A stretch of 47,779 nucleotides of DNA from an uncultured Eubacteriales bacterium (GCA_934479825.1 CAKSOW010000020.1:1-47779); one strand, 5' to 3'; positions 16,868-24,689 are shown, counted from the stretch's first letter. Numbers and translations are program-made. Notes: generated by a model from the sequence alone, not told the origin.

Positions 16868-17974
16868 ATGAAAAAAATACTAATCAGCTGCATTGCGGCA
16901 TTATTAGCGGCGCTCTCGGTGTATGGAGACACCGTGCAGGAAGAAGCCACACGAATGGAAGCCATAAAAGTGCTTTTTCAAGCCGCAGAAAATGCTGTGA
17001 CGTACAGTGAAACGGAACTTTATACGATTCTTGTCCAATTTACAGATACATGGACTGTGGAGGAATCAGACAGGCAAGCGTTAGCCTATGCCATAGAAAC
17101 AGGCATCATACAAGGTTACCCCGACGAAACGATAAAACCGTATTCGCCTATTACCAGAGCTGAATATGCCGCTATTATCAAGCGCTGTAAGGAGCACCAG
17201 TGGTTTGGGTTTGATGATTACGAAGAGCTCACCGGCTGCAACGTCCAATACGCCGATGTTGAAGAATGGAGCGCAGAGGGAATCTCTTTCTGCATGACGC
17301 GCGGAATCATGATGGGGTACGGCGACAGATTCGGTTCTGACGACAATCTGACCACCGAACAGCTTGAAACAATAAGCCGCAGGGTGGTTTTTGGGCCTTC
17401 GAGCGCGGAGAGGGCGACTCTCAGATTTCTTAACGCGGATGTCAAACTTAATGCGAGCTATGTCGCTTCGTTGCCCTTTGAAGGAGACGCGAAATTGAAT
17501 ATCCAAGAGGTGGTTGCGAACAAAAGACCGGAGATCTATATGTCTATAAAAGCAGACATTCCCAACGCGGAACAGGTAGAGAATTTACACGTTCTTGGGG
17601 ATTCAGCTGCGGTAAGAATTATAAAAACAGCTACACAATACGTCGAGGAGAAAAGTAAGGCTTCTGCCGGAAATTCAAAGTTTGAGTCTGTTTTCATCTC
17701 GGATTTTAACAATATATATGAGGATGCCATGCCGCCTTTTTCGAGTGATACGGTTAAAGGATATGAATATTTCATTTATTATGACAGCGATTTCTCTGTT
17801 TCAGATGAATATGAGATCGGTAAATGGTATCGCCGGCCTGTTGAATTCCATTCCAGCCGCGATGGCAGAATACGCTACCCGAATATGGGCACGGCAGTAA
17901 ATAACGTGAAATACTATCCGGCTGAGCTTTTGGATGAAAACTTTTATGCAAAGCAGCCGGAAAACAGGGAATGA
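16868..17974 (+). CDS. Secreted S-layer-homology domain protein
   Basis: A 368-residue exported protein. ATG 16868 has GGGGTG 6 bases upstream and opens a signal peptide (MKKILISCIAALLAALSVYG). At least two SLH-type segments follow: residues about 70-115 with AIETGIIQGYPDETIKPYSP and ITRAEYAAII, and 125-175 with GISFCMTRGIMMGYGDRFG. SLH domains bind pyruvylated secondary wall polymers, so the protein should sit on the outer wall. The C-terminal 190 residues, beginning around STAERATLRF-like sequence, match no family I recognise. The frame opens earlier at 16751, but that stretch has no ribosome site. Confidence 0.8.
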   Translation: MKKILISCIAALLAALSVYGDTVQEEATRMEAIKVLFQAAENAVTYSETELYTILVQFTDTWTVEESDRQALAYAIETGIIQGYPDETIKPYSPITRAEYAAIIKRCKEHQWFGFDDYEELTGCNVQYADVEEWSAEGISFCMTRGIMMGYGDRFGSDDNLTTEQLETISRRVVFGPSSAERATLRFLNADVKLNASYVASLPFEGDAKLNIQEVVANKRPEIYMSIKADIPNAEQVENLHVLGDSAAVRIIKTATQYVEEKSKASAGNSKFESVFISDFNNIYEDAMPPFSSDTVKGYEYFIYYDSDFSVSDEYEIGKWYRRPVEFHSSRDGRIRYPNMGTAVNNVKYYPAELLDENFYAKQPENRE

Positions 17975-18053
17975 TTCCTCCCGTATTGCATGCAAAGTTT
18001 ATTTCATTACAAATATGCTCTAATTTTTAACGTCTCCTCTTCCCCGCCTGACA

Positions 18054-18114
18054 AAACAAACGCAAGTCGGAATATATCGCCGTTTCAGTGATGTATTTCG
18101 ACTTGCTTGTTTTA
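18054..18114. terminator. Bidirectional terminator between convergent genes
   Basis: A long imperfect hairpin with arms AAACAAACGCAAGTCGGAATA and TATTTCGACTTGCTTGTTT separates the SLH gene and the DUF4855-like gene, which end facing each other. Runs of T occur on both strands. Confidence 0.65.
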
Positions 18115-18136
18115 TTTGGCAGTATCCGTCTGACCG

Positions 18137-19549
18137 TCAATAAGACAGAGGTTCACCCTCAAACCAATATTTCAAAAGCAGCTGGACAAACCCATTCATC
18201 GTGGAATCCCTGTCTCCGGTATAAAACATAAAGGGTCTGTTCTTATAGTCTTTGAAGAAAAATGTATATAAATAGTACCGGTCGTTATACTCTTTTTCCG
18301 TAACAGAAGAATCGAGTTGCATGGCATAGGAAACTTCTGCGCCTTCTTCGACCTTTGTTCCGCCGTAAACCGTCGCCGTTCCGGGTTCGCAAACGGCATT
18401 TTGGTTCATGCAAGTCAAAACATTCCACAAATTGAAAGTTCCTGCCGCATTAAAATAATAATCCGGCTGAAGCAGCGCATAGTCGAAAATAGCGGTTCGA
18501 TTCAGTATAAATCCTGTACGTTTCAGGCTTTCCGGTTCTGATTCTACATAACAAGGCATCCAGAGAAAGCTCTTTCCTTCGTTCGTAACGACCGTATCCA
18601 TGGACATCATTGCCCTAACCATGGGGTTATTAAAACCGTTTTGCTCCATTGTTTCATCGAAAGGCGTATAATACGGCAGAAGTGCATCGTTTGTCCAATA
18701 AAAGCCGCGGATATTCTGATTCCAAACGTCTGTACCGAGCTTGGTTTTCAGATCGTTCAGGTACAAGGTAAACGGTTCAACGTATTTTTCGCTGAAAGAC
18801 GGAAACACGATCAACGGGAACGGCAGCCAGATAACGGCATTCGGATTCATGGAAACGATTCGATTTGTCAGAGCCACAACATCGTCGGCTAACGTTTCCA
18901 ATGTGAGCTTGGGAGAAATCGCGTCTCTGGTGGATGGGCCTGAGCCATATGCTGTGCCGTATCGATACAGCTTCGGGTCCAAATGGGTGTTAATTCTGTA
19001 AATATTGGAGGACGGAGTGACTAACTTGCTTTTTTGCTCCCGGATCGAGTTGATTAATTCCATGTTCTCGGATCTCCTCGGATCCAGATGAGTAAAGATC
19101 TCTGTGACATACGGTGCAAAGGTCATCTGTTTGCCGTCTGCGGTCGTAACAGTGATCATATTCCCTTTCAGAAGATACTGATAGTCTTTTTTTATCTGCT
19201 CAAAATCCTCGGCATTGTTTACCAAATCAAGGCTAAGATTATCAATATCCGTCTGAGAAACAATTTGCGTCTGCGATGCGCCGTAAGTATTATAGGGCGT
19301 GTTGCCGCATGAAAGCACAAACTCATTTGTATAGCTTAAAAATGCGGCGATGTCGCTGTCTTCATATTCCGGATACCGCGTAGACGCAGTGACCGAGTCA
19401 TATCCGACGAACAAGAGCTGTCCGTGCGGCGGGTCGGAGAAAGGAACCGCAGTGGAAATATCCGTTTCCGAAGCTGAAACGGCAAAAGCCGGAACAAACA
19501 GACTGAAAATGAGTGTCAGTGCCAAAAATACGGAAAGGTTCTTCTTCAT
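18137..19549 (-). CDS. Secreted DUF4855-like protein
   Basis: At 470 residues with a clear signal peptide (MKKNLSVFLALTLIFSLFVPAFAVSA). The body resembles DUF4855, a family of extracellular proteins of unknown activity with a TIM-barrel-like look. Supporting motifs are LFVGYDS near the N-terminus, VIWLPFPLIVFPSF, GFYWTNDALLPYY, SFLWMPCYVES and LLQPDYYFN, which mirror the conserved GFYW, WIPYY and QPNYF segments of the family. Enzymatic action on a glycan is plausible but unproven. GAGGAA lies 8 bases before the ATG. A 10-codon upstream ORF overlaps that ribosome site. Confidence 0.7.
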   Translation of the reverse strand: MKKNLSVFLALTLIFSLFVPAFAVSASETDISTAVPFSDPPHGQLLFVGYDSVTASTRYPEYEDSDIAAFLSYTNEFVLSCGNTPYNTYGASQTQIVSQTDIDNLSLDLVNNAEDFEQIKKDYQYLLKGNMITVTTADGKQMTFAPYVTEIFTHLDPRRSENMELINSIREQKSKLVTPSSNIYRINTHLDPKLYRYGTAYGSGPSTRDAISPKLTLETLADDVVALTNRIVSMNPNAVIWLPFPLIVFPSFSEKYVEPFTLYLNDLKTKLGTDVWNQNIRGFYWTNDALLPYYTPFDETMEQNGFNNPMVRAMMSMDTVVTNEGKSFLWMPCYVESEPESLKRTGFILNRTAIFDYALLQPDYYFNAAGTFNLWNVLTCMNQNAVCEPGTATVYGGTKVEEGAEVSYAMQLDSSVTEKEYNDRYYLYTFFFKDYKNRPFMFYTGDRDSTMNGFVQLLLKYWFEGEPLSY

Positions 19550-19559
19550 TGTTTTTTCC

Positions 19560-19592
19560 TCAACTTTCTTTATATGTTTTGCGTAAGCCCAT
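19560..19592 (-). CDS. Ten-codon upstream ORF in the DUF4855 leader
   Basis: ATG 19592 follows a strong AAAAGGAG site and encodes MGLRKTYKES. Its TGA stop overlaps the GAGGAA ribosome site of the downstream gene, 10 bases before that gene's ATG. The layout suggests a leader peptide that could couple or attenuate translation. It may also be chance. Confidence 0.35.
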   Translation of the reverse strand: MGLRKTYKES

Positions 19593-19740
19593 AAATTGTC
19601 TCCTTTTCCCTGCTTTTAAAAGAACGTCTGCACTCCTTTCTATCTTGTTCTCACTTATATAAACCGACTAAAATCACAAATCGTTACCATTTTTCGCTTT
19701 TTCGCTGAATTCTCTCTATCAAATGTAATAATACCGGCAT

Positions 19741-20109
19741 TCATACGTTGCCAGGTTTCCCGTCCACTTCTGCCGGAATATAGGCAGGAATCAAGCCCAA
19801 GTTATTATCATAGTCGCTAAAATCCAACAAAAAGGCAGTGTCATCTTCCAAAACCGTATGTCCTGAACAATCGATTTTGCCATATAACGGAAAAAACATG
19901 GTATAGCTGTTCTTAAACGCATCGATACATTCTGTTCGTCCATCGGAGGCCCGACATACGGAACTGTAAACAGCCCCATTCCGTCTTTGGAAAGATACAG
20001 CCAAATCTCGCCTGTATCGCCAGATGTGTTGATATAACCCCATTTTCCATTCTCTTTTACAGCCGCCAAGCCCTCCGCGAACATCGATGCTTTTTAGACG
20101 TACGCGCAA
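19741..20109 (-). pseudogene. WG-repeat protein fragment, frameshifted
   Basis: One minus-strand frame reads FAEGLAAVKENGKWGYIN, the hallmark of WG (Trp-Gly) beta-hairpin repeats. The C-terminal half, ending ...FSDYDNNLGLIPAYIPAEVDGK, continues in another frame. The N-terminal part of the expected protein is missing. At least one frame change, near 19950-20050, is needed to join the pieces. It heads the decayed minus-strand tract at 19.7-24.2 kb. Intact relatives carry several repeats and are often secreted or act as accessory proteins beside toxins. Confidence 0.5.
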
Positions 20110-20180
20110 AAACCGTTGTTCCGTCTTTACGGATATATTTTCATTCGTCGTTTTGTTTTACTGCCGCATAATAGCGGTGT

Positions 20181-20210
20181 GAGGCATCTGCTTTGCGAGG
20201 CAGATGCCTC
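20181..20210. repeat. Perfect 10-bp hairpin
   Basis: GAGGCATCTG and its exact complement flank a CTTTGCGAGG loop, 12 bases after the stop codon of the 20223-20750 gene. The plus strand continues with AGCCTTTATTTT. The CTGCTT...GCAGAT core recurs loosely in the hairpins at 21724-21764 and 23640-23684. Confidence 0.6.
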
Positions 20211-20222
20211 AGCCTTTATTTT

Positions 20223-20750
20223 CTAAGGCTTGTAATCCCCGTTAATCAAATCAAAAGCATCGATATAATCCTTCGGAGCAAACAGACGGCTGTCAAAATC
20301 GTCTGTTTGATAATCACGGAACTGATATTGCCGTTTTATCGGATATATCGGGATCCATTTTTCGGCATATACCGTAAAGCATTCCTCGGCAGTGTCCAGA
20401 TTTTGTTTGCCTAATGCCGAACGATTGGCGGTGTCGGCTGCATAGACCAGAAATCGATTATCGGAATAGGTAAATACGCCGCCAAGGTCGTGTATCGGTG
20501 TGCTTTCTCCAAGTATCTCAATGTCAGAACCGGCATATGTCCCATAGACAATTTGATATTGCGGTCCTGTTGCTCCATCAGAAAAGCGGACAAGGAAACA
20601 AGCGGGATTTGCTTCTGCTATTTTCTTTGCCTCATTTAGAGAAATACTCTCTACGATACAATCATAAGAGGTGTCCCTCATGTAGATCCCCAAGCATAAA
20701 CCGCCGACAACAACCAAAACAAGCGCCAAAATAATCCATACTTTTTTCAT
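20223..20750 (-). CDS. Membrane-anchored protein of unknown function
   Basis: A 175-residue protein with one N-terminal transmembrane or signal segment (KKVWIILALVLVVVGGLCLGIY) and an outside domain. That domain contains LNEAKKIAEANPACFLVRF and a Tyr/Asp-rich C-terminus. I recognise no family. GGAG sits 7 bases before the ATG, and its ATG overlaps the stop of the upstream gene as ATGA, so the two are translationally coupled. In this neighbourhood of small exported proteins it could be an immunity-type or stress protein, but that is only context. Confidence 0.65.
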   Translation of the reverse strand: MKKVWIILALVLVVVGGLCLGIYMRDTSYDCIVESISLNEAKKIAEANPACFLVRFSDGATGPQYQIVYGTYAGSDIEILGESTPIHDLGGVFTYSDNRFLVYAADTANRSALGKQNLDTAEECFTVYAEKWIPIYPIKRQYQFRDYQTDDFDSRLFAPKDYIDAFDLINGDYKP

Positions 20751-21154
20751 ACGTGTTCTCCTTTGGTCTCCAATGAACGATACTTGATACGGATATTCCC
20801 GATTCTTTCTTTTTGCCGCGTTGTCCCTTTACTGGTATAATCACTGACAAACAACGTGCTGTTATCGATCCATGAAATATCATCGTGCGGAAGTGTGCCG
20901 ATATAAACATTTCCCGGCCCTTTGGAAAGCTCTTTGCCGGTCGGCAAAACAGATATGTGGTAAATCCAGCCGGTTGTCGCGCCGGCATTGCTTTCAAAAA
21001 CATACGCTGTGTATGTTCCATCCGGTGAAACTTGCATTTGTATTACCGTAGGTTGTGACCAGAACAAATTCTTTAACAGTAGGGGGACCGTTATAATTGC
21101 AGCTGCCGCCACGAGCACTATCACCAAGATAAAGCAAAATCGTTTTTTACGCAT
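20747..21154 (-). CDS. Membrane-anchored DUF5412-like protein
   Basis: 135 residues. An N-terminal hydrophobic segment (FCFILVIVLVAAAAIITVPLL) precedes an exported domain with SPDGTYTAYVFESNAGATTG and DISWIDNSTLFVSD. This resembles the Ser-Pro-Asp-Gly and Gly-Ala-Thr-Thr pattern of DUF5412 proteins, small exported proteins of unknown role. ATG 21154 is preferred over an in-frame TTG two codons earlier. It overlaps the next gene by four bases (ATGA). Family assignment is by eye and moderately sure. Confidence 0.6.
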   Translation of the reverse strand: MRKKRFCFILVIVLVAAAAIITVPLLLKNLFWSQPTVIQMQVSPDGTYTAYVFESNAGATTGWIYHISVLPTGKELSKGPGNVYIGTLPHDDISWIDNSTLFVSDYTSKGTTRQKERIGNIRIKYRSLETKGEHV

Positions 21155-21270
21155 ATACAATCACCGCCATATCCAACTATGCGTTTTTGGGATGCCGCTT
21201 GGAAAGAGACATTCCTTTTGTGAGCAGAAGCCTTTGCTGCCAGTTCATTCAACTCTTTCAATACGTTGCC

Positions 21271-21540
21271 TCAAAAACACCTAAAAGTAATCTGACAATC
21301 GGAAATGGCGTTTTTCAGTTTTTCCCTGTCAAGCAAATAATCTCCTATATCTGAAATTTCCGTAATATCATATATCTTCTCACTATCATAGTTATACGCT
21401 TGCATAACAGAGACTTTATGCTGTCCATTTTTCTCAAAATGTGTAATAGAAAAATGCTTACCGTGATATACGAATTCGACTTCTCCGCCGCGTTCGATGT
21501 TGCTTTTGAGTTCATCAAAATTAACAAAAGGCTCTTCCAT
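21271..21540 (-). CDS. Small putative immunity protein
   Basis: A soluble 89-residue protein with no signal or membrane segment. AGGAGAGGTG lies just upstream of its ATG. The pattern is NFDELKSNIERGGEVEFVYHG, then KHFSITHFEKNG, then a DIGDYLL turn and a C-terminal TFRCF. This is a small family I associate with Clostridia genes lying next to polymorphic-toxin ends. Only 15 bases separate it from the stop of the toxin-like tail at 21556-21717. That order, toxin tail then small protein, is the standard layout of toxin and immunity genes. The immunity role is inferred. Confidence 0.65.
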   Translation of the reverse strand: MEEPFVNFDELKSNIERGGEVEFVYHGKHFSITHFEKNGQHKVSVMQAYNYDSEKIYDITEISDIGDYLLDREKLKNAISDCQITFRCF

Positions 21541-21555
21541 GCTATCACCTCTCCT

Positions 21556-21717
21556 TTATTTGAAAGTCGGGGCACCGCCAGGATAATTAACAGAAGTACT
21601 AAATCTTTGGTGTCCATTTTTCCAATCTATTTCTATTGTATAATCATGGGGATTTGTATGATTTTGGGGATTTCCTTGATCTGTTTTTGAATCCGCCAAT
21701 AGGTGCTGCGAAAATGT
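21556..21717 (-). pseudogene. Polymorphic-toxin C-terminal remnant
   Basis: The minus-strand frame ending at 21556 reads NPQNHTNPHDYTIEIDW, then KNGHQRFSTSVNYPGG and APTFK before the stop. The Asn-Pro-His-Asp motif followed by Trp and an Asn-Tyr-Pro-x-Gly end is typical of nuclease-like tips of Rhs- or LXG-type secreted toxins. Only about 50 codons survive, without a start codon. Upstream lie a palindrome (21724-21764) and unrelated sequence. It is a displaced toxin tip or the last piece of a deleted toxin gene, still beside its putative immunity gene. Confidence 0.55.
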
Positions 21718-21723
21718 TTTTTT

Positions 21724-21764
21724 GGCAGGGTTCACCTGTGCTTGTAAGGCAGATGAACCCTGTC
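21724..21764. repeat. Imperfect hairpin near the toxin remnant
   Basis: GGCAGGGTTCA (21724-21734) pairs with TGAACCCTGTC (21754-21764). The loop contains CTTGTAAGGCAGAT, similar to the sequence CTTGTAAAGCAGAT at 23660-23673. It may be a repeat unit marking module borders. Confidence 0.5.
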
Positions 21765-21862
21765 AGTAGTTAATTCAACTTTTGAAATAAGAAATTCTCA
21801 TTCAATTCTTGTATTCCAGTTGAATCGTAAGATATTGCTTTTTTTCGATTTGGAAAAAATTC

Positions 21863-22399
21863 CTAATCGGATTCCATTTCTAACAATATCTCTTGTTCCT
21901 CCGGGCTGAAATCGGAAAAGTCGTCCAGATATTCGACATATTCGTTGTCAATGAACCGACTGATATAGTGCTTGTTCCCTTCACTGTCTGTGGTATATCC
22001 ATTAACAAAATCTTCTGCCGGAACCGTAACATAAACCCTGCAACAAGGGGTTTCATCGATTACAGCATATCCTTCTTTGGAGATTATGTAAAGTTTGTTC
22101 TTTTTTCTCTTATGGTGTACGCCTTGCAGCACATTATCCATACTAAGCCCCTTTGCTTTGGGATTCTTTACAGCCAAATCGTTTCTGTCCGAAAGGTGTG
22201 TAATATCAAATGTGTTTTTCCAAATTAACACGGTATCTTTACCACGAACAATGTCCCCTCTTTCCACTGCTTCCATACGGGCTTGTTCCTCTTTCTGAAA
22301 AAGGTAATCAAAGCCTTGCCAGAATAAATAGATCTTGACAACAATGGTAAAAACTATCATAACTGCGCAAGCAATTATCATACAAATTTTTTGTTTCAT
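21863..22399 (-). CDS. Membrane-anchored protein of unknown function
   Basis: 178 residues. One N-terminal membrane segment (ICMIIACAVMIVFTIVVKIYLF) is followed by a charged stretch (FQKEEQARMEAVERGD) and an exported domain with VLIWKNTFDITHLSDRN. The tail is acidic (DFSDFSPEEQEILLEMESD). ATG 22399 has GGGAG 8 bases before it; the earlier ATG five codons upstream lacks a site. The ATG overlaps the stop of a remnant frame (22396-22509). No family recognised. It lies in the run of small minus-strand exported proteins that may be orphan immunity or accessory genes. Confidence 0.6.
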   Translation of the reverse strand: MKQKICMIIACAVMIVFTIVVKIYLFWQGFDYLFQKEEQARMEAVERGDIVRGKDTVLIWKNTFDITHLSDRNDLAVKNPKAKGLSMDNVLQGVHHKRKKNKLYIISKEGYAVIDETPCCRVYVTVPAEDFVNGYTTDSEGNKHYISRFIDNEYVEYLDDFSDFSPEEQEILLEMESD

Positions 22400-22509
22400 T
22401 GTTTTGGCTCCCATATTGTGAAAAAATCCACAACAATTTCATATGGTTGAATAGCTTCAAGTATTTGAGAAAAGACGGCAATATCATTGGCAACAGAGTT
22501 CACCGATTT
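22396..22509 (-). pseudogene. Coding remnant coupled to the next gene
   Basis: A minus-strand frame without a start codon reads FKSVNSVANDIAVFSQILEA, then IQPYEIVVDFFTIWEPKQ and stops. The stop overlaps the ATG of the 21863-22399 gene as ATGA. The composition is protein-like and the coupling suggests it was once the 3' end of a longer gene. It may be another toxin or effector tail. The call is tentative. Confidence 0.35.
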
Positions 22510-22527
22510 AAAACAACTCGTGAACTC
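22496..22527. repeat. 8-bp perfect hairpin
   Basis: GAGTTCAC (22496-22503) and GTGAACTC (22520-22527) close a 16-base loop. It lies between the lipoprotein gene (stop at 22565) and the next coding remnant, together with a CGGCC/GGCCG inverted repeat (22540-22562). Confidence 0.45.
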
Positions 22528-22564
22528 TGCGTAACAGTCTCGGCCTCTTTACAGCAACGGCCGT

Positions 22565-23482
22565 TTATCGGGGGTTATCATGTGAAAGCACACAGCTGAA
22601 AACATTTCCGTTTTGTTCGATATCACGATAAAACAACTCATTTTCCAACACCACAATATCATGAATATTGGCACGTATTAAACATTGTTTATCCGTTCCG
22701 TCAAAACGAATGCTGTATAAGTTTCCGCCGTCGCTTTGATTTCTGTAAAATATCCGTTCGTTATTTCCGTTGATATTCCAGCAGATATCCTCACAAATGC
22801 AGGTTTCATTTCCGGTTAATAAATCGTAAGTAAAGAGTTTTCCTCCGCGATTTCTATCCGCATAAACCAAGCAACCGTTTTCCGCAAACAGCCCGGACAC
22901 ATCGGCAGATTGCAGTATTTTCGTTTCCGTTCCGTCCGTTTTCATCGAACAGATCGTATTTTCTCGATAATCGGAATAATAGATTCGATCCTCGTACAAA
23001 CAGAAATCACGTACGTTTTCAATAAGAAACTTTTTATGATTTCCATTCAAAGCAGCGCAAAACAGTTTGCCCCAATCGTCATCTTCCGAAAGCCGGTAAA
23101 ACAGCTTATCCTGATAGACAAGCAAATTTCCGACTCTCTGATCGATCAGCTTTTTTTCGTCTTTGGTATCCAATGACAAACGCCAAACGTTACCGGGTTC
23201 GCCGGAAACATAATACAGCATATCGCCGCACACGTTCATTTCGTAATAATAGCGTTCCCCGGCAATTTTCTCGGTTGCCCCGTCTTTTTGACGATAATAC
23301 AATGTGTCATAATCCTCGGGATTTGCATACAAAACGCCGTCATGGTAAGAAACCGCATAACCGCCGTTCTGAATATTTGCGGCATACAGCGCCTGCGTAG
23401 TATGAACTTTCTTCGGAATGCCGCAAGAAGAAAGCAGAATAAGTATGCATATGCCAAGGAACAAACCACGTGAAATTCTCAT
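22565..23482 (-). CDS. DUF5050-like lipoprotein
   Basis: 305 residues. The N-terminus MRISRGLFLGICILILLSSC has a lipobox (LSSC), predicting a Cys-anchored lipoprotein outside the membrane. The body is made of repeated beta-sheet units with phrases such as LYYRQKDGATEKI, DMLYYVSGEPGNVWRLSLDT, RIYYSDYRENTICSMKTDGT and NLYSIRFDGTDKQCL. This is the beta-propeller pattern of DUF5050. The ribosome site GGAGGG lies at the end of the 35-codon upstream ORF, so they are likely co-translated. The family is widespread in Clostridia and its role is unknown. Confidence 0.75.
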   Translation of the reverse strand: MRISRGLFLGICILILLSSCGIPKKVHTTQALYAANIQNGGYAVSYHDGVLYANPEDYDTLYYRQKDGATEKIAGERYYYEMNVCGDMLYYVSGEPGNVWRLSLDTKDEKKLIDQRVGNLLVYQDKLFYRLSEDDDWGKLFCAALNGNHKKFLIENVRDFCLYEDRIYYSDYRENTICSMKTDGTETKILQSADVSGLFAENGCLVYADRNRGGKLFTYDLLTGNETCICEDICWNINGNNERIFYRNQSDGGNLYSIRFDGTDKQCLIRANIHDIVVLENELFYRDIEQNGNVFSCVLSHDNPR

Positions 23483-23484
23483 CT

Positions 23485-23592
23485 TTATCGCCCTCCTTCT
23501 GCCATTTCAATACCGTATTGAACCCAAAATGCATCATCTTTATCCGTAGTTGCAAAATTCTGATACACAAAATGCGGCAATCCCATTTTCAT
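23485..23592 (-). CDS. 35-residue leader ORF before the lipoprotein
   Basis: ATG 23592 follows an excellent ribosome site (GAGGAGG). The product starts MKMGLPHFVYQNFATTDKDD and ends EMAEGGR. The ribosome site of the lipoprotein gene is embedded in its last codons (GAAGGAGGG), and its TAA ends 2 bases before that gene's ATG. No family is recognised. It may be a small coupled protein or the remnant of an older gene. Confidence 0.5.
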   Translation of the reverse strand: MKMGLPHFVYQNFATTDKDDAFWVQYGIEMAEGGR

Positions 23593-23889
23593 TTGCTTTT
23601 TCCTCCTCGATGAAAAATAGAGCGTGTGTCGAGAGCGCTTTTGCGGCAGAGCTCACCTGCTTGTAAAGCAGATCCCCCCCTGTTTTTCCTTTACGCTTCG
23701 GTCGCCCGTTGTTTTTGAGAGCTAAACCTATATTCTTCCTATCTGTAAGCAAAAGTCCGTTGTAACCGGAACAAATTATATTTTAATCTCTAAAAATAAA
23801 TACAATATTCAAAAAATACAACATATTTCGATATAATTATAGCATAGGAATTATTGGCTGTCAAGGTTAAAAAAGCACCCCCCCCTCTT
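23593..23889. other. Intergenic region with decayed hairpin
   Basis: About 300 bases without a supported gene. It holds an imperfect palindrome (GCAGAGCTCACCTGCTTGTA...GCAGATCCCCCC, 23648-23680) related in its core to the hairpin at 21724-21764, an AT-rich stretch (23770-23845), and a C-run with eight C at 23878-23886 that could cause sequencing or replication slippage. Confidence 0.4.
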
Positions 23890-24042
23890 TCAAACGCTTC
23901 GCCCCTTTCTTCGGCAAGCAAGCGCCCAAGAGAATCTTGAAATTTCCGGAACGGTATAATACATGTTTGAATAAGCTTTAAAGCCAAAATCTTTTATATC
24001 ATTTCCTATGATACTTTTTACAATGTTTTTTACATTCTCCAT
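23890..24042 (-). CDS. Short ORF, probable N-terminal gene fragment
   Basis: ATG 24042 has GGAGGAAAA directly upstream, a very strong ribosome site. The frame gives MENVKNIVKSIIGNDIKDFG, then FKAYSNMYYTVPEISRFSWA, then a basic end (CRRKGRSV) that looks like out-of-frame sequence. The first 40 residues look like the start of a larger soluble protein, cut or frameshifted near 23930 beside the C-run. It follows a small hydrophobic ORF by 14 bases. No family recognised. Confidence 0.4.
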   Translation of the reverse strand: MENVKNIVKSIIGNDIKDFGFKAYSNMYYTVPEISRFSWALACRRKGRSV

Positions 24043-24056
24043 TTTTCCTCCGGTGT

Positions 24057-24155
24057 TTAGCAAGCTAACAGAACTAACGATGCACCACTTGTGAAAAATG
24101 TGCCAATAATTGCTACAATTGCCATTATTTCCGACAAACCGGTCATTTGCGACAT
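24057..24155 (-). CDS. 32-residue hydrophobic peptide ORF
   Basis: From ATG 24155 the frame reads MSQMTGLSEIMAIVAIIGTF and ends FTSGASLVLLAC. This is a short polar start, a single hydrophobic segment and a C-terminal Cys. It resembles small membrane peptides or bacteriocin-like cores, but only a weak CCGGA precedes it. The frame is open upstream into DNA that is antisense to the AraC remnant, so it may be the tail of a longer broken gene. Confidence 0.3.
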   Translation of the reverse strand: MSQMTGLSEIMAIVAIIGTFFTSGASLVLLAC

Positions 24156-24191
24156 TCCGGAAAATTCACTGCTTGCCGACGCATTTTTCTT

Positions 24192-24684
24192 GCAGAAAAA
24201 GCAATTTTGGAATTCAATGACGGCGACATGTTCCGCATAACAACCTGTAAAATCCCGCGCATTATTCATGCGCCGCAAGGCTCATTTGACGAAAAGCGGC
24301 AGATACTGTACCGTTTGTTGCATTTGATCCTTTTATTATTATCCAATGTTGTTCCGATTCCTTACACAACAGATGAAGCGGTTGTGACTTCACTTGATTA
24401 CATTTACAAGAATTACAACAAACCTATTTCGATAAAAGATCTATGCGCGCTTGTTTCGCTGTCAGAAAACCAATTTATTCGCCGATTCAAAAATGTCATG
24501 GGCAAAACGCCGTATGCATATCTGCGTTCCTATGTCTGCTTTGTGCGCAAGAACTCATTTTGGGCGGTCACACAATTACGGAAACATCAGACATGGTGGG
24601 GTTTGCGTTGCCGAATTCGTTATCGCGTGCATTAAGAAAACAAACCCCAAAGAATTAAATTATAAATTATCTGAGATCACATAA
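24192..24684 (+). pseudogene. AraC-family regulator remnant
   Basis: The plus strand keeps the end of a sensor domain (EFNDGDMFRITTCKIPRIIH), a linker, and an AraC-type helix-turn-helix domain. The first helix-turn-helix reads SIKDLCALVSLSENQFIRRF and is followed by GKTPYAYLRSY. Beyond YLRSYVC the family sequence jumps frame to ILGGHTITETSDMVGFALPN and then to a basic end. The N-terminal half is missing before about 24190, and at least one indel lies near 24535-24560. It cannot make a normal regulator. Relatives control carbohydrate-use genes, so it may once have served a lost sugar locus. Confidence 0.7.
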
Positions 24685-24689
24685 AGCTG

